Notes under the pieces: model-generated
What the model was told of the DNA's origin: nothing
Seen by the model: only the letters and a program-made list of their open reading frames with translations
Database searches by the model: none
Program-made: the position numbers and the translations under genes
Origin: Eutrigla gurnardus
Taxonomy: Eukaryota; Chordata; Actinopteri; Perciformes; Triglidae
Assembly: GCA_963514095.1 (NCBI GenBank)
Contig: OY741280.1
Span: 15,243,244-15,307,243 of the forward strand
Direction: 5' to 3'
DNA length: 64,000 nt
Shown here: positions 52,687 to 64,000 of the stretch, one piece after another
Layout: each line of letters opens with the position of its first letter
Position numbering within the stretch: position 1 is the first letter of the stretch

Positions 52687-52744
52687 GACCCGCCCCTGCC
52701 TCCGATTGGCTAGTACTCTGGTCAGAGGTAGAGTAGGGCGGGTC
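52687..52744 (+). promoter_or_regulatory. GC-armed inverted repeat with CCAAT box upstream of pip5k1a
   Basis: Arms GACCCGCCC (52687-52695) and GGGCGGGTC (52736-52744) are exact inverted copies. The homology extends inward (CTGCCTCCGA against the minus-strand reading of TCAGAGGTAGAG). Between them lies GATTGGCTAGTACTC (52704-52718), an inverted CCAAT box. The same parts in the same gene-relative order occur upstream of kmt2b. It is taken as a promoter module about 0.9 kb before the pip5k1a ATG, with the leader in between. Confidence 0.6.
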
Positions 52745-53515
52745 ATAGTAGGAAGATTCGTGATATCGCCGCTGCTGGCCAGGCCATGTCAACAAAGCAC
52801 AGAGATGCTCCGATTAAAACACACATAGAGGGAGAGCAACTTATATATATTATATACATTATATTAGTTGTTTGATGCATTATTATTGTCCTGGATATCA
52901 TATAGAGAACATTTAAACACAAATAATGAATTAAATACTGTTGTATTTATTTAGACGTGATACACGCTCCTTTGTTATCCTATTCGATTTATTTTAATTT
53001 ACATCGCGTTTTATTCTGAAAGAACGTTTCACCGGAAGTGTTGCTCTTGCTGTGGCTAAACCGCTGCTTCCGCACTGCTTCCTTGTTGTTTTTTTTAAGT
53101 TTAGGAAAACACCTTTAGAAGAGAAAACACTTTAAAGTAGCTTCTCTGGAAACGGCGATAGCTAACGGTTACCCGCCTTCCAAACCGGTTTCGAGTGAGT
53201 TGGCTGTTTTGTTTGCATTGTTGTTGTTGTTGTTTATCAGCGTGGCTAGCTTGGCTCACGTTAAAGTTAGAAAAACTCGAATCATAGTTAGCATCTAGCT
53301 TTCTCGTCTCCCGTTTTTCGAAACATGGCGCAATCCTCGGTAACGTCTCGTCCGTAGCCCTCTTTTCAACATGCACTGGTCTCACAACACATTTACAGTT
53401 AACATTATTCACGTAAACAGTTAGTCTCTTGTAACGTACTGTTAATTTCCACATCAGCGCCGCTAGTCCAGCAGCAGCAGAGCCAGTCAACGTGGCTGTT
53501 GTCAATATTTGTGGC

Positions 53516-53686
53516 ATGAAGTCATCTGAGGTGTTAACGAGATACTTTTCGCTACACGAATCCAGCAGCTACTCGAAGCGCCCCCACGGAGAAAAAGTTG
53601 ATCTCCAGGAAGGGAATCGGGAATCTGGGTTTCATCTTAACCCGAGTCCGAGTTCAGGTTCTGGTCTGAATGGCCACAGCTGCTGA
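53516..53686 (+). promoter_or_regulatory. Overlapping upstream ORF in the pip5k1a leader
   Basis: ATG at 53516 opens a 56-codon frame (begins MKSSEVLTRYFSLHE) that ends at 53686, 16 bases past the main ATG (53670) and in another frame. If the leader is unspliced here, ribosomes using it would bypass the kinase start. Peptide not recognised; function inferred from geometry only. Confidence 0.45.
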
Positions 53687-56600
53687 GGAGCCTCCTGGGC
53701 TTCCGGGCCTCTCTGGTAGTAAGTACTATATTATTATACACGCCATTGATTCCTGAGAGGGAAATGTGTTTGAGTTATTCATGTTACTCAGTTAGTTGTA
53801 TAATTAACTTAAGCGTCACAATACAAACTTCCAAGTTTGAATGCAACCTGTGTGAACCTCATAAATGTCATCTTTAAGTGATCTAAATATTTGGTCCCAT
53901 GTTTGTACTCAGTTGCCAGGTCATTAGGCGCACCTAGCTGAATCTAAAGCAGCCAATACATTCACAAAGATTATTAGTTTATTATTAAATCTCTCAGAGG
54001 AGTGTTTATTCAACTTAATGTTCATACTGGAAGCTGTAACTTTGTATATTATTGACTTACTATTTAGCCCCCTGATCGGTTATAAATGTGATGGACAATA
54101 AATAGTAATTGGTAAAATAACTGCATCCGTTTTAGCTTGGTGTACTAAAAAAAAACTGGTGGCAACTGAGTGGAAATTAGCAAAAGGAAATGGGGCAATT
54201 TACCAAAAAAGTTAGAAAAAGGGGAACTCAATCAGTTTTGTTATTATACTTCCATAAAGTTGTGGCTGAGTCATGATAGAACGACGAATGGTCAAAATCA
54301 ATTCAACCAAGGCCAAAAAATATAAAATAATAGAGTTTAAATCCCTTGTATGGGTCAAGCTGTAAAAGGGTTAGGATCCTACATTTCCCAGAATGCAACC
54401 AATAATGTATTTTTTATTAGATCATGGCATCACCACAACATGATGAGTGTTATTTTCTCCTTTAAGTGTAAAATCAGTGGTATTTGCTGTTAATATTTAA
54501 GAAAAGCAAACTAGACAGCCACACCATGTTTCTTAAAAGACAAACTATTTAGGTTATGTTGACTTTGGACTCCCAGGAACATAACCTTCTATTATAGGGA
54601 TCAGGACCATCATTAGTCTTGTATGAATTCACTTCAATAGTAATAGCATACTTATCTAATTCCTCCCATTGCACTCAAAGACCTGCAGAGTCAGTTCTGG
54701 AGGAGACTGTCTTCTCTCAGAGGTAATAAAGAGGTGCGTCTGCATGCTTGTTTCAAAGCTGCACTCTTTCTTTTCACCATGAACAGAACGGCGGAAGCTC
54801 TTTGAACTTGAGTTGTGTGGTATTAATGCATCCACTGTGAGAATTGCAATCGTTTGAATACGTCAGTTTATTTCCATCCTTGTGTTTTATTTTCTAACTT
54901 GGATGTGTCTTTTTCCTTTTTCACTCCAGATACAACTGGGACCAGAAAAAATGCTTCTCCCGAGGTAAGAAATAACTGATTTGTTTGGCGGAAATGTGCA
55001 ATCTAGCTCTCTGCCAGTTAGGAAACACATTGCGATCATCTTTAGATGCAATGTGTATTTAGTTGACACATCATCTATTCCTTCCTCTTTGAAAACATGA
55101 GGATATCAGATATTTCTGCAGACTTACAGTGAGTTATTTTTCCTCTTGTAATTCTCCCATCCGCCATGTTTGTACTGACAGAGTCCAAGCACCAGCATGA
55201 CCCCAGCCATGAAAAAAACTATCGGCCATCGTGGAATCGATCCTACTGGGGAGACGACATACAAGAAGGTGGGAGATAAGATGTTTACGATAATGTTTGG
55301 TCATTTTTTGGGGATTTCTGATGAAATGATTCGTTAACAGTTTATCAACCAAAGACATATCGAGCCGTATTTGTCATTTGATCCCTTCATTGATTTGGCT
55401 TCCAGACAACATCATCTGCCCTGCAAGGAGCTATCCAGTTAGGCATCACGCACACAGTGGGCAGCTTAAGCCAGAAACCTGAGCGAGACGTGCTGCTGCA
55501 GGACTTTGAAGTGGTTGAAAGCATCTTCTTTCCCAAGTGAGTCTTTCGATTGTTGATGTTGATGTTGTAAAGTGATGTCTGTGCTACATTATTACTTCTT
55601 TACTGAACCTTCCTCCTATGTGGTCTAATCCTCGACCTCTCTTACCGGCAGCGAGGGCAGCAACCTGACACCGGCGCACCACAATGGAGACTTCAGGTTC
55701 AAGACGTACGCCCCGATGGCCTTCCGCTACTTCAGGGAGATGTTCGGCATACGGCCGGATGACTACATGGTAGTTTTGTTTATTCAGCATCTGTAATACT
55801 CAGAAAGAGATGGTGTGATTGAGGAACCGGAAAGAGTGAAATTAGGGAAGCATGAAATAATAGGGTGTTGACACATTGTGGGTGGAGCTGCTGACAATGT
55901 AAATGCACAGTTGACCTATTTTTAACCTGTAAGTCTGTTTTGTTTGGTTTCTGTCATATAACATGTCTACCGTGCTGTGGTCTGGTTACAGTACTCTCTG
56001 TGTAATGAGTCGCTAATCGAGCTGTCAAACTCCGGGGCCAGTGGATCTCTTTTCTACGTCTCCAGTGATGATGAGTTCATCATTAAGACGGTGCAGCACA
56101 AAGAGGCAGAGTTTCTGCAGAAGCTGCTCCCAGGATACTTCATGGTAAGATTTCATGAGAGGCCTTTCTAACATTTCTAATTTTATTTTTGAAATAACAC
56201 TCTGGCCCAATATTGGCTCTACATTATTTGCATGTCTATGCCTAATGTGAAACAGTGTGCTTACAATTCAGAATAATGTGCCATATTTGTTACCGACTGC
56301 ATTCTTTTTGGGTCCATGTTTACTTATTTCTTTGATCATTTCTTTATTTTTCGGTTTACATTGGTCGGCCGCTAATTTCCCTTTTTTTCTCCCTCCATCC
56401 TCTCTGCTCTGATTCAGAACCTAAACCAGAACAAACGGACCTTATTACCAAAGTTTTATGGACTCTACTGTGTCCAGGCAGCGGGTAAGAACATCCGTAT
56501 TGCAGTCATGAACAATCTGCTCCCAAGCGCTGTACGAATGCACCTCAAGTTTGACCTAAAGGGCTCCACCTACAAGCGACGGGCCTCGGCTAAAGAGAGA

Positions 56601-59009
56601 GATAAGGCTGTGCCCACATACAAGGACCTGGATTTCATGCAGGACATGCATGAGGGGCTGTTACTGGAGGGGGACAAGTATAACGCTGTCTGCAAGACCA
56701 TCCAGAGAGACTGCCTGGTAAGAACTACAGAGTAATCCTGTCTAAACAGGCTATTTTTATATTTTCAAATACATGTTTGGATAAAATTACCATAAATGCA
56801 CATAGTCGATTAGTAAACATATCTACAAATGAATAACTGGTCCTTGATTTCCATTCAGCTTCTGCAAAGTTTTAAGATTATGGACTACAGCCTTCTGGTG
56901 GGAGTCCACAATATAAATCAGGCGTGTCGGGAGCAGGTCAGCCAAGAGCCGCTGGCCGGGGCTGTGGACCAAAGGAGGCCACAGGGTCAGAAGTCCCTGT
57001 ACAGCACTGCTATAGAGGCCATCCAGGCTGAGGCAGGGAGCATGGGAACACTGGACACGGGGGACAAGTGAGTGACGGTGTCATGTGAACCGGAAGTAAT
57101 TAAAGTGCACAGAATGATGTCTTTTTGTTTTCATTTTACAGAACGGGAGGAATCCCAGCACAGAACTCAAAAGGCGAGAGGCTGCTGGTGTATATTGGCA
57201 TCATCGACATTCTGCAGTCCTATAGGTAAACAGCACGCGTGATTGTGTGCCTTATTGAGCAGCGACTCTTGCACAATGTCTACTCACATATGGCAAAAGC
57301 AGCATGATAGAGCGGCGGCAGCAGCTTCGGTGCCCTGTCTGCGTCTACACAGGATGCGTCCCTGGCACTGTATTGAGTGTAATCCAGTCGCTATGTGTTG
57401 GTTTTCCAGATTAGTAAAGAGGCTTGAACACTCGTGGAAAGCTCTGGTTCATGATGGGGTAAGATACCGACACTAGCCTCAGCTGATTGTGTTTCGAGTT
57501 AAAATATCTACCTGTAAACCCCGTATTCATTCCTTCTCTGTAGGATACTGTCTCGGTGCACAGACCAAGTTTCTACGCGGACCGATTTCAGAAGTTCATG
57601 AGCAATGTAGTCTTCAGGAAGATCTCATGTAAGTACACATTGTATCACACCTGTGGCAGCTAATGGCCAGGCATCGTTGTAAATGTCCCTGCTGTGGTAA
57701 CTAATAAAGGATTATCTCGTTTTATCTTACATTTATAAACGCAGAGCTCTCTTGTGTGATTTCAGAGATTAAATAGATGTGGCGTCACAAAATGAAGTGA
57801 CCAAAATATTACTATTATTTACATCTTGGCCCAAAGACTGCATTGCCAAACCCTCAGCTGCACTTCTCCTCCCACTGGGGCACACAACACCAAAACTGAG
57901 CCAATAAGGTCTCACTTTATAGCCTCTTAACTCACACTTTTCCTCCTGTATCTAGTAAAGACCTCGCCATCTAAGAAGCGACGTGCCGTGACACATGGCC
58001 CTTTGAGAAAGACTGCCGGCGCTGGGCCTTCTCTGTCGACCCAAACCAGCACCAACAGCCAGCACCCTTCACTCCAACATCAAGTCAGCTCTGACACCAA
58101 AGAAGACAGTGAAGTAGACAACAGTAAGTGTTTTCTGATACTTCATAACCAGCGTGTACCAGCATGTGAAGTGCCTCTTTCACAACACGGTATTAAACAG
58201 TTTTTTCCCTCCCGTTCCACCCAGTCATGCATTCAGGTCGCCCTGATCTCCTCCCAAAGACCTCACTGCCCAGCGACGCTGTTGGCAACGCTACTGACAC
58301 CGCCATCTCCTCCTCCCTGGGAAACCCTGGATTTGCTCCCACAAGTCAACCTCCCACTCAGGATGCCTACAAGTCAGCGGGAGTGGAAATTAACAACACG
58401 TTGAGCAAAGACCAAGAGTACAGCACCCCCAAGAGGTAAGAGGGAGCCATGGACCTAAAGATGAGTATTTGAGATGAGTTTGGTGCTGTCCTGGATTATA
58501 GTGTCCAATGATTAAATGTATAATGCAGTAATTACAGTTTGCAAACAGACACAGATTCAAGTCTATTATCTTGCATTATGCCAGTGTGACTAGATATCAC
58601 AGTATAAAAAAGATGAAATCGTGATGAAATCATAACCCATGTAGCTACTTCAGTGGGTGGGCGTTTGAACTGAGGACAAAAAAAAATGTTGTTTAACCAG
58701 AACTTCAGGAAAGTCGGCACGTATTAAGGAAGTGCAGCATCTATCAAGCAGAAAACATCTACATCATGCTAATCTCAACTAAACCATCGTTCTTTTTAAA
58801 TAAGAGGCATGAACGCTTGGCTAAAAAAAACATAATTTTAGAAGTATTTAGAGATATTATGTATATTCAAACCCCCAGTGTTTCATATTGTATGAATGAC
58901 TCATTTTGTTGATTGCAGAGCTCAGCATGAAGAAAGTATCGGTTCTGAGGATGTGATCTCACCCACTGACATTGTTCCTACAGCAACAAACGCTCTGTCA
59001 GTTCCCTGA
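53670..59009 (+). CDS. pip5k1a: Phosphatidylinositol-4-phosphate 5-kinase type-1 alpha
   Basis: Phosphorylates PI4P to PI(4,5)P2 at the plasma membrane and in nuclear speckles. Exons 53670-53718, 54930-54964, 55182-55268, 55406-55536, 55652-55769, 55992-56144, 56418-56717, 56859-57067, 57142-57225, 57410-57458, 57544-57628, 57956-58123, 58225-58435 and 58919-59009, all in frame, 589 aa (human 562). Seen: KTIGHRGIDPTGETTYKKT; AIQLGITHTVGSL; kinase core with SGASGSLFYVSSDDEFIIK; the family signature DLKGSTYKRRAS; catalytic IMDYSLL and YIGIIDILQSY; activation-loop region WKALVHDGDTVSVHRPSFY. The tail HSGRPDLLPKT matches the alpha isoform (human LGRPDVLPQT) rather than beta or gamma. The start was chosen because MATAAEEPPG splices cleanly to the next exon; the N-terminus is poorly conserved. 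psmd4 follows on the same strand, as in human. Confidence 0.95.
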
Positions 59010-61307
59010 AATGAATAAACCTGGAGGATGTTATGGGCGTGGATGAAATGTTACAACCCCTCTTTGGTTCGATTTGAGGTCAAGTTTACAGTGTATCGGC
59101 GAGACCAAGTGGGATATTAAATGTTTGTTTTTTGTTGTTGTTTTTGCACATTGATTTAGAAATCTCAACATAGTATGAGCATGTAAATTGATGCTTTTGT
59201 TCTGACACTAGTAATTAATGCTATGGTTGTTGAACACTACTATTCATCTCAAAGGAACACTCCGATGCACAACCAAAGATTGTTCTTGGCACTGATCTGC
59301 TCACCTTAGCCAGCATTCAATGTAGAGGTTAACACGAGGAGTTTGCCTTATTTGAGAATGTCTTTATTTAAGCGTTGGTATTTCAGATTAATTGTCTCCT
59401 TTTGTGGAATTTATTCCTCTTTTGTGTTCATCAAATGCTGTAGCACATTATCATGCATACATGGCTCTGTAAGTGTCTGTCCCGCCACCCAAAGGCCTGA
59501 GCCTGTTTCTGCTACATGTTTGACTTTTTTGGCTTTTTATGAAACCAATGTTATTTGAGTTGGGAACACGGTTTTTAAATTAAAGGGTTTATTTTTTAAA
59601 GAAATGACTGTATTCATACTGGGTACGCTGTGTTTCTTTTGTTGCCTACTCTGAATACAAATCATGCTGGAAAAAAAAAGATATTCCTCAGCTTGTGGTT
59701 TCTACTTAACCAGCTATTATAATACTGGACTGTGAATCCTAAATGTCGCCTCTCGGGTCAAAGGGTTGTACTAAAAGGAGGTTTTTTTTTTTTACTTATA
59801 CACTGTACGATCTGTGATATCAGTTTCAGGTTTATTGTGTAGACTGGCTTACGGTATGTCTAAATGTGAGCACAGATACTCAGATGGCTGACAAACAGTG
59901 AGCTGGGGCCTGTCTAGTGAAGACAGGCTAGTGAGTTAGTCAACTATTTTTAGGAGAATTTTATAGAAAACAACCACCCAAGACGTGGTACAATCACTTT
60001 GTTTTTCATTGTAATTGTTGATATTGGTAACATGTTTGCAGTATAATATGATATAATCGGAATTAAAACCGTCTCTAATAAAGCAGAGCATAATTACCTC
60101 TTAGACGAGCATAACTAACACACTGGCAGTTTCACACCTGGCGTTCAGTCCAGCCTGTGCCACCGAAAGACAAAAAGTAACAGCAGCAGCAGTTTAGACC
60201 TGAAGTTGTAGTTTACGATTGTCACAGGTTACCTTACAGTTTAAGAGTTAATATCTATTGTCTGGTTTGGAAAAAAGTAACCATCAATCCATTTTACAAC
60301 GTTTATTCGGCAACGCTTTCCAGCTCCTTCTATGGGACTGTGAGGTATTCAGAGAGACGAAGAGAGAAGAGGGATGGGATGCACCGCTCAACAGAAAATG
60401 ATCAATGTAGAGTTAGCGGGAGTTTTGACTTTGCTGCTGAATATATAAAACTATAAACATGGGTGGTGTTTTTTACACTTTTGGTATTAGTCCACCGCTA
60501 AAAGTTAAGAGAAGCCCCCCCAACTACTGTATACTTGTATTTTTTTCCACAGGGGAAAAAATGGTGGTGTCTGCATGGTGTGTAAAAGTACAAAAGATAC
60601 AACTGTCTTCCTTTTGTAAACTCAAACTGGTAGATGTAGTTTGTTCGATCCAAGTTGGTTTTAGCACTCAAATTGGGAGTCCAATGTTTATTATTGTTTG
60701 ATATTGAAAACAGTCATTTGAAAGATGCTTCAACAATGATTTGTTTACAGCAAATATACTTTACTCCTGAATGATGAACAAGGATCATTTGGGTAAATTT
60801 ACGCTATAAACGGCACGTGGGGATTATTTTATTCTGTCGGTTACTATATCAAACTTCCGGTCCCTATATTTAAAGTGAAACTGTGTCTTATTGTATAATC
60901 TCAAAAACAGTTACACATGCAGCCTGTGTACCAACATGTACATAGTCACATGTATTATAGTATTTATTACCGTATGTGTTGCTCTGGTGTCCAAAATGTT
61001 TATTCATGGTGATTTAAAAAAGTGCCTTCCTCTAGCACAAGCCTGTAACTAAGTCTTACAACTGCTACAGAGTAAAACCTAATTCCTTGTGATGATTTTG
61101 ATTATTATCGTAACAACTGTTAAATCATCCTGTATTTTTTTTTTCTGTATACTTTGTTATCGTCAGAAACTTGCCTTTGAATTCTATACAATAATTGTGC
61201 ATATCTGTATGCCAGAATCACAACAATGTTTCGCAGAAGATGTATTTAGAAGTTGTTGCTCTTGCGGGGATTTTTTTGTACACTTGTACCCACAGTTATG
61301 AAATAAA
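59010..61307 (+). other. pip5k1a 3' untranslated region and flank
   Basis: No coding signal for 2.9 kb after the stop. AATAAA at 61302-61307 is a good candidate end, which would give a 2.3 kb 3' UTR; closer candidates near 59575-59600 are weaker. AT-rich with several TTATT-type words. Confidence 0.45.
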
Positions 61308-61901
61308 AACAATAATTTTGCTCTTGTTTGATTATATTGCATTAGATCAACTTTTATGTCACTAATAGTATTATGCAATATGACCGATACATAATGTAAG
61401 ATGATATTAATAATGAGTTAGTTGTCCTTTTTATATTTCTGTGTGTATAACACCCTTGCACTGTTGCAGATTAATAAACGGGATTTAATTTATTGATAAG
61501 ATGTAGTACCTTGATTAGAACGTTTTTTTAATCAATATATACTTGATGGATATTGCAGTGCAAAATTACATTAACCATGATAGAGGATTTTATTCATAAT
61601 TTGTGATCCTAGTCTGTATTGGTATTCAATAAATACTATGAATTCTATTATATTATATTAATGTGTGAGTAAAAGCAATATAATCTGCTCAGGCAAGGCA
61701 AATGTATCCGTTACTGATATTTATATAAAAAATTGATATTCTAAAAATAGAATTTTAGATTTTTATTTTTAGCTATATCTGCGACAGATAAGCAGATTTC
61801 CTCCACTCTAAACCATGCAGATGGAAGTTCAGTTAGGAAAAACAATCTAGAAAGTGGACTACAATGCTATTCGTCAAGAAATTACAGGTTTTAAAACGTA
61901 G

Positions 61902-61937
61902 CCAATCACATTTCGTCTTGTTCAGAGTTTGTCCAAT
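61902..61937 (+). promoter_or_regulatory. psmd4 promoter with two CCAAT boxes
   Basis: GCCAATCAC (61901-61909) and GTCCAATAG (61931-61939) lie 50-90 bases before the psmd4 ATG. No TATA box. NF-Y binding and a start site between them and the ATG are inferred. This fits a housekeeping proteasome gene. Confidence 0.55.
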
Positions 61938-61987
61938 AGCCGACGAGCTTGTAGGATTACGACAGAAAGCAACAAGAAGTTTCCAAA

Positions 61988-63966
61988 ATGGGGCTCGAAA
62001 GTACTATGGTCTGGTAAGAACTCTACAAATGCCTTTTTGTGTGATTTTTGTTCTGTTGGGTTATGAAAATATAATACATAATAATTTGGTTAAGTAGTTC
62101 TTTGACCTGAATTTAGAGGAAGTGTCCCGGTGAACCGGGCCGATAGCTGACCGATGACGGTTAACGTTAGCCTGGCTAACGCAGTGTCGGCCGGCTGAGT
62201 CATTGTAGCTAAAGTTAGCTTAGATTTCCTGTCTCAATAAAGCCGTTGATTAGCTGCGCCACACGCAAATACACTCGAACATGTTGTAACATTAAAGTGT
62301 AATGGTCTCTATCGAAACACTCACCTGACATCCCGGATGATTTGATCGTTTCGACCAGCGACTTATGTGGTGTCACCATTTGCTACCGTTAGCTAACTAT
62401 GCTAATACTGTTTCTATGTTGTAACGGCAGCTGTTAAATGATATTTAACTTGATTCTTATTCTTCGGCAAAAAGACCAAATTTCCCCTGTGAGCTTATTG
62501 TGAAAATAAATGGAGTTGTCTTAGTAATGTGTACTAGCTATTAGGCATATGCTAACTATCTTGTTTTCGTTTGATGCTCGAACTAACGATAACGTTAGCT
62601 GGTAAGCTAACTTAATTTAAGTGATGAAACGTTACCAGAGCCACGTTAAACTATGATTTTCTCCCAAAGTGTGGACAACAGTGAATACATGAGAAATGGA
62701 GACTTTCTACCAACGAGGCTACAGGCCCAACAAGATGCTGTCAACATTGTTTGCCACTCTAAAACAAGAAGCAACCCAGAAAACAACGTGGGCCTCATCA
62801 CTATGGCAAAGTAAGTTATACAGATAGTTCAGTTAGTAAGTAAACAAAGATGGTCAAATGTTCTGATAATCCTCACATAGACAGCACACCATAACACAAT
62901 TCCTTTGTTGTACGTGGTTGCTGATGATGGATAACCGTGGATGTTTTGTTTTCATACAGTAACTGCGAGGTCCTAACTACACTGACACCAGATTCTGGGC
63001 GCATCCTGTCCAAACTCCACTCTGTCCAGCCCAAAGGAAATATCTGCTTCTGCACGGGCATCAGAGTGGCTCATGTGTGTAATTTAGAATTTTCTAGTAT
63101 TAACCATTTGTTTCAAACATCAAGCCGTGACTTCTAATAATAAACCAGCAAGAGTACGCTTGATTTTTCCAACTAAAAAACCCAGCCCAGTGTTGCCAAA
63201 TATTTTCCAGTGAAAGTAGCGAGCAGCACCAAAAAATAAAACCCAAATCTAGGCAGAAAGTCGGCAGCACTGACAGCTATCATAATTAATATATTAGTAC
63301 TTATGGCTGTCAAGCTAGCATCTTGTGGAAAACTCCGGTGTCGCGCGATGAGTGCACAGACAGTGTCGAGGCATTCAGGCAGAATCAAATTATTGGTTGT
63401 TGATAACTGTTAAATTGTGGTTTGTTGCGGTCTTGTGACAGATATCAGATTAGTTTTTTCTCTTTTGTTTTGTACAGAGCATTTGATTTATTGGTTGTCA
63501 GGATATCATGAGCATTTAAAAAAAAATAAAGAACATTACCAATCCTAGCTTTAAAAGAAGTATCTAGTGATTACTAATTGATAAATAAGAGGGGTTTTGG
63601 TTTCTGCAGCAGCCATTTTTTTAATAGCCATATTTGTTGTTTTTCCTGTATAGCTGGCCCTAAAACACAGGCAAGGAAAAAACCACAAGATGAGGATCAT
63701 TGCCTTTGTTGGGAGTCCTGTGGAGGAAAATGAAAAAGACGTGAGTTTGAAGTCTTCTTTTATCACATTTTGTGTCAATTCCATAGAGAGAATGTCTTTC
63801 CATTAATTAAACAGCATACGTTTAACACATTCTCCCAATGTCTATTCACTGCCTATGTTTGTCTGTCTTTCTTCATCTCAACCTGCCGATGCTGCAGCTG
63901 GTCAAGATGGCAAAGCGCTTGAAAAAAGAGAAAGTGAACGTGGATATTATCAACTTTGGAGAAGAG
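61988..63966 (+). CDS. psmd4: 26S proteasome non-ATPase regulatory subunit 4 (Rpn10/S5a), 5' part
   Basis: Ubiquitin receptor of the 19S particle, sitting between base and lid. Exons in window 61988-62013, 62670-62810, 62960-63074, 63654-63740 and 63898-63966, in frame; the gene runs off the right edge. The present part is the N-terminal VWA domain: LESTMVCVDNSEYMRNGDF, RLQAQQDAVNIVCHSKTR, NPENNVGLITMANNCEV, PKGNICFCTGIRVAH, HRQGKNHKMRIIAFVGSP and KEKVNVDIINFGEE. The metal-site-like DNS at the start of the VWA fold is kept. The ubiquitin-interacting motifs are beyond the window. Residue 2 is Gly (MGLEST) where the human protein has Val (MVLEST). Confidence 0.96.
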
Positions 63967-64000
63967 GTGATGAATTATTGGTTTATCTGTCATTGCATTG

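Noticed and set aside
1..64000. Search for CRISPR arrays, operons, prophage or defence islands
   Set aside because: No regularly spaced direct repeats, no ribosome-binding-site-led gene strings; all genes are vertebrate and intron-containing.

Overview
This is nuclear DNA of a ray-finned fish, most likely a spiny-rayed (percomorph) teleost. The evidence is vertebrate multi-exon genes with GT-AG introns of about 0.1-3.5 kb, no operons, (GT)n and (CT)n microsatellites, a tRNA-derived SINE of the kind common in percomorphs, and a PIF/Harbinger-type MITE. I assembled the exon models by hand from splice sites, reading frame and remembered vertebrate homologues. Every model below keeps frame across all its junctions.

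Left half, minus strand: (i) the 5' two thirds of kmt2b (MLL-family H3K4 methyltransferase; menin motif, CXXC finger, PHD1-3), 18 exons from 16911 down to 38, leaving the window before the bromodomain and SET parts; (ii) a small C2H2 zinc-finger gene I cannot name (18472-19803); (iii) ndufv1, the FMN/Fe-S subunit of mitochondrial complex I (20782-23982); (iv) an HCN-type hyperpolarization-activated, cyclic-nucleotide-gated channel with an unusually short C-terminus (26358-32589); (v) an uncharacterised small membrane/coiled-coil protein (35160-36776).

Right half, plus strand: (vi) a secreted FCGBP/zonadhesin-like protein with repeated VWD-C8-TIL modules (40220-47141); (vii) a short secreted ECM1-like protein (49992-51316); (viii) pip5k1a, the type I PI4P 5-kinase (53670-59009); (ix) the 5' part of psmd4/Rpn10, the 26S proteasome ubiquitin receptor (61988 to beyond the right edge). 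The ecm1, pip5k1a and psmd4 order resembles human 1q21, while the human counterparts of kmt2b and fcgbp lie on 19q13 and of ndufv1 on 11q13.

The genes do not form a pathway. They split into broadly expressed genes with CCAAT, CpG or ETS-type starts (kmt2b, zinc finger, ndufv1, pip5k1a, psmd4) and tissue-type genes with TATA-like starts (FCGBP-like, ECM1-like). I did not find a defence cassette, CRISPR array or other clearly new system. The most unusual signals are: a GC-armed inverted-repeat/CCAAT promoter module shared, in the same gene-relative orientation, by kmt2b and pip5k1a; a Val2Gly change that gives Psmd4 an N-myristoylation-type start; an overlapping uORF on pip5k1a; lost cleavage and cysteine motifs in the VWD protein; an internal duplication in kmt2b; and the short HCN channel.
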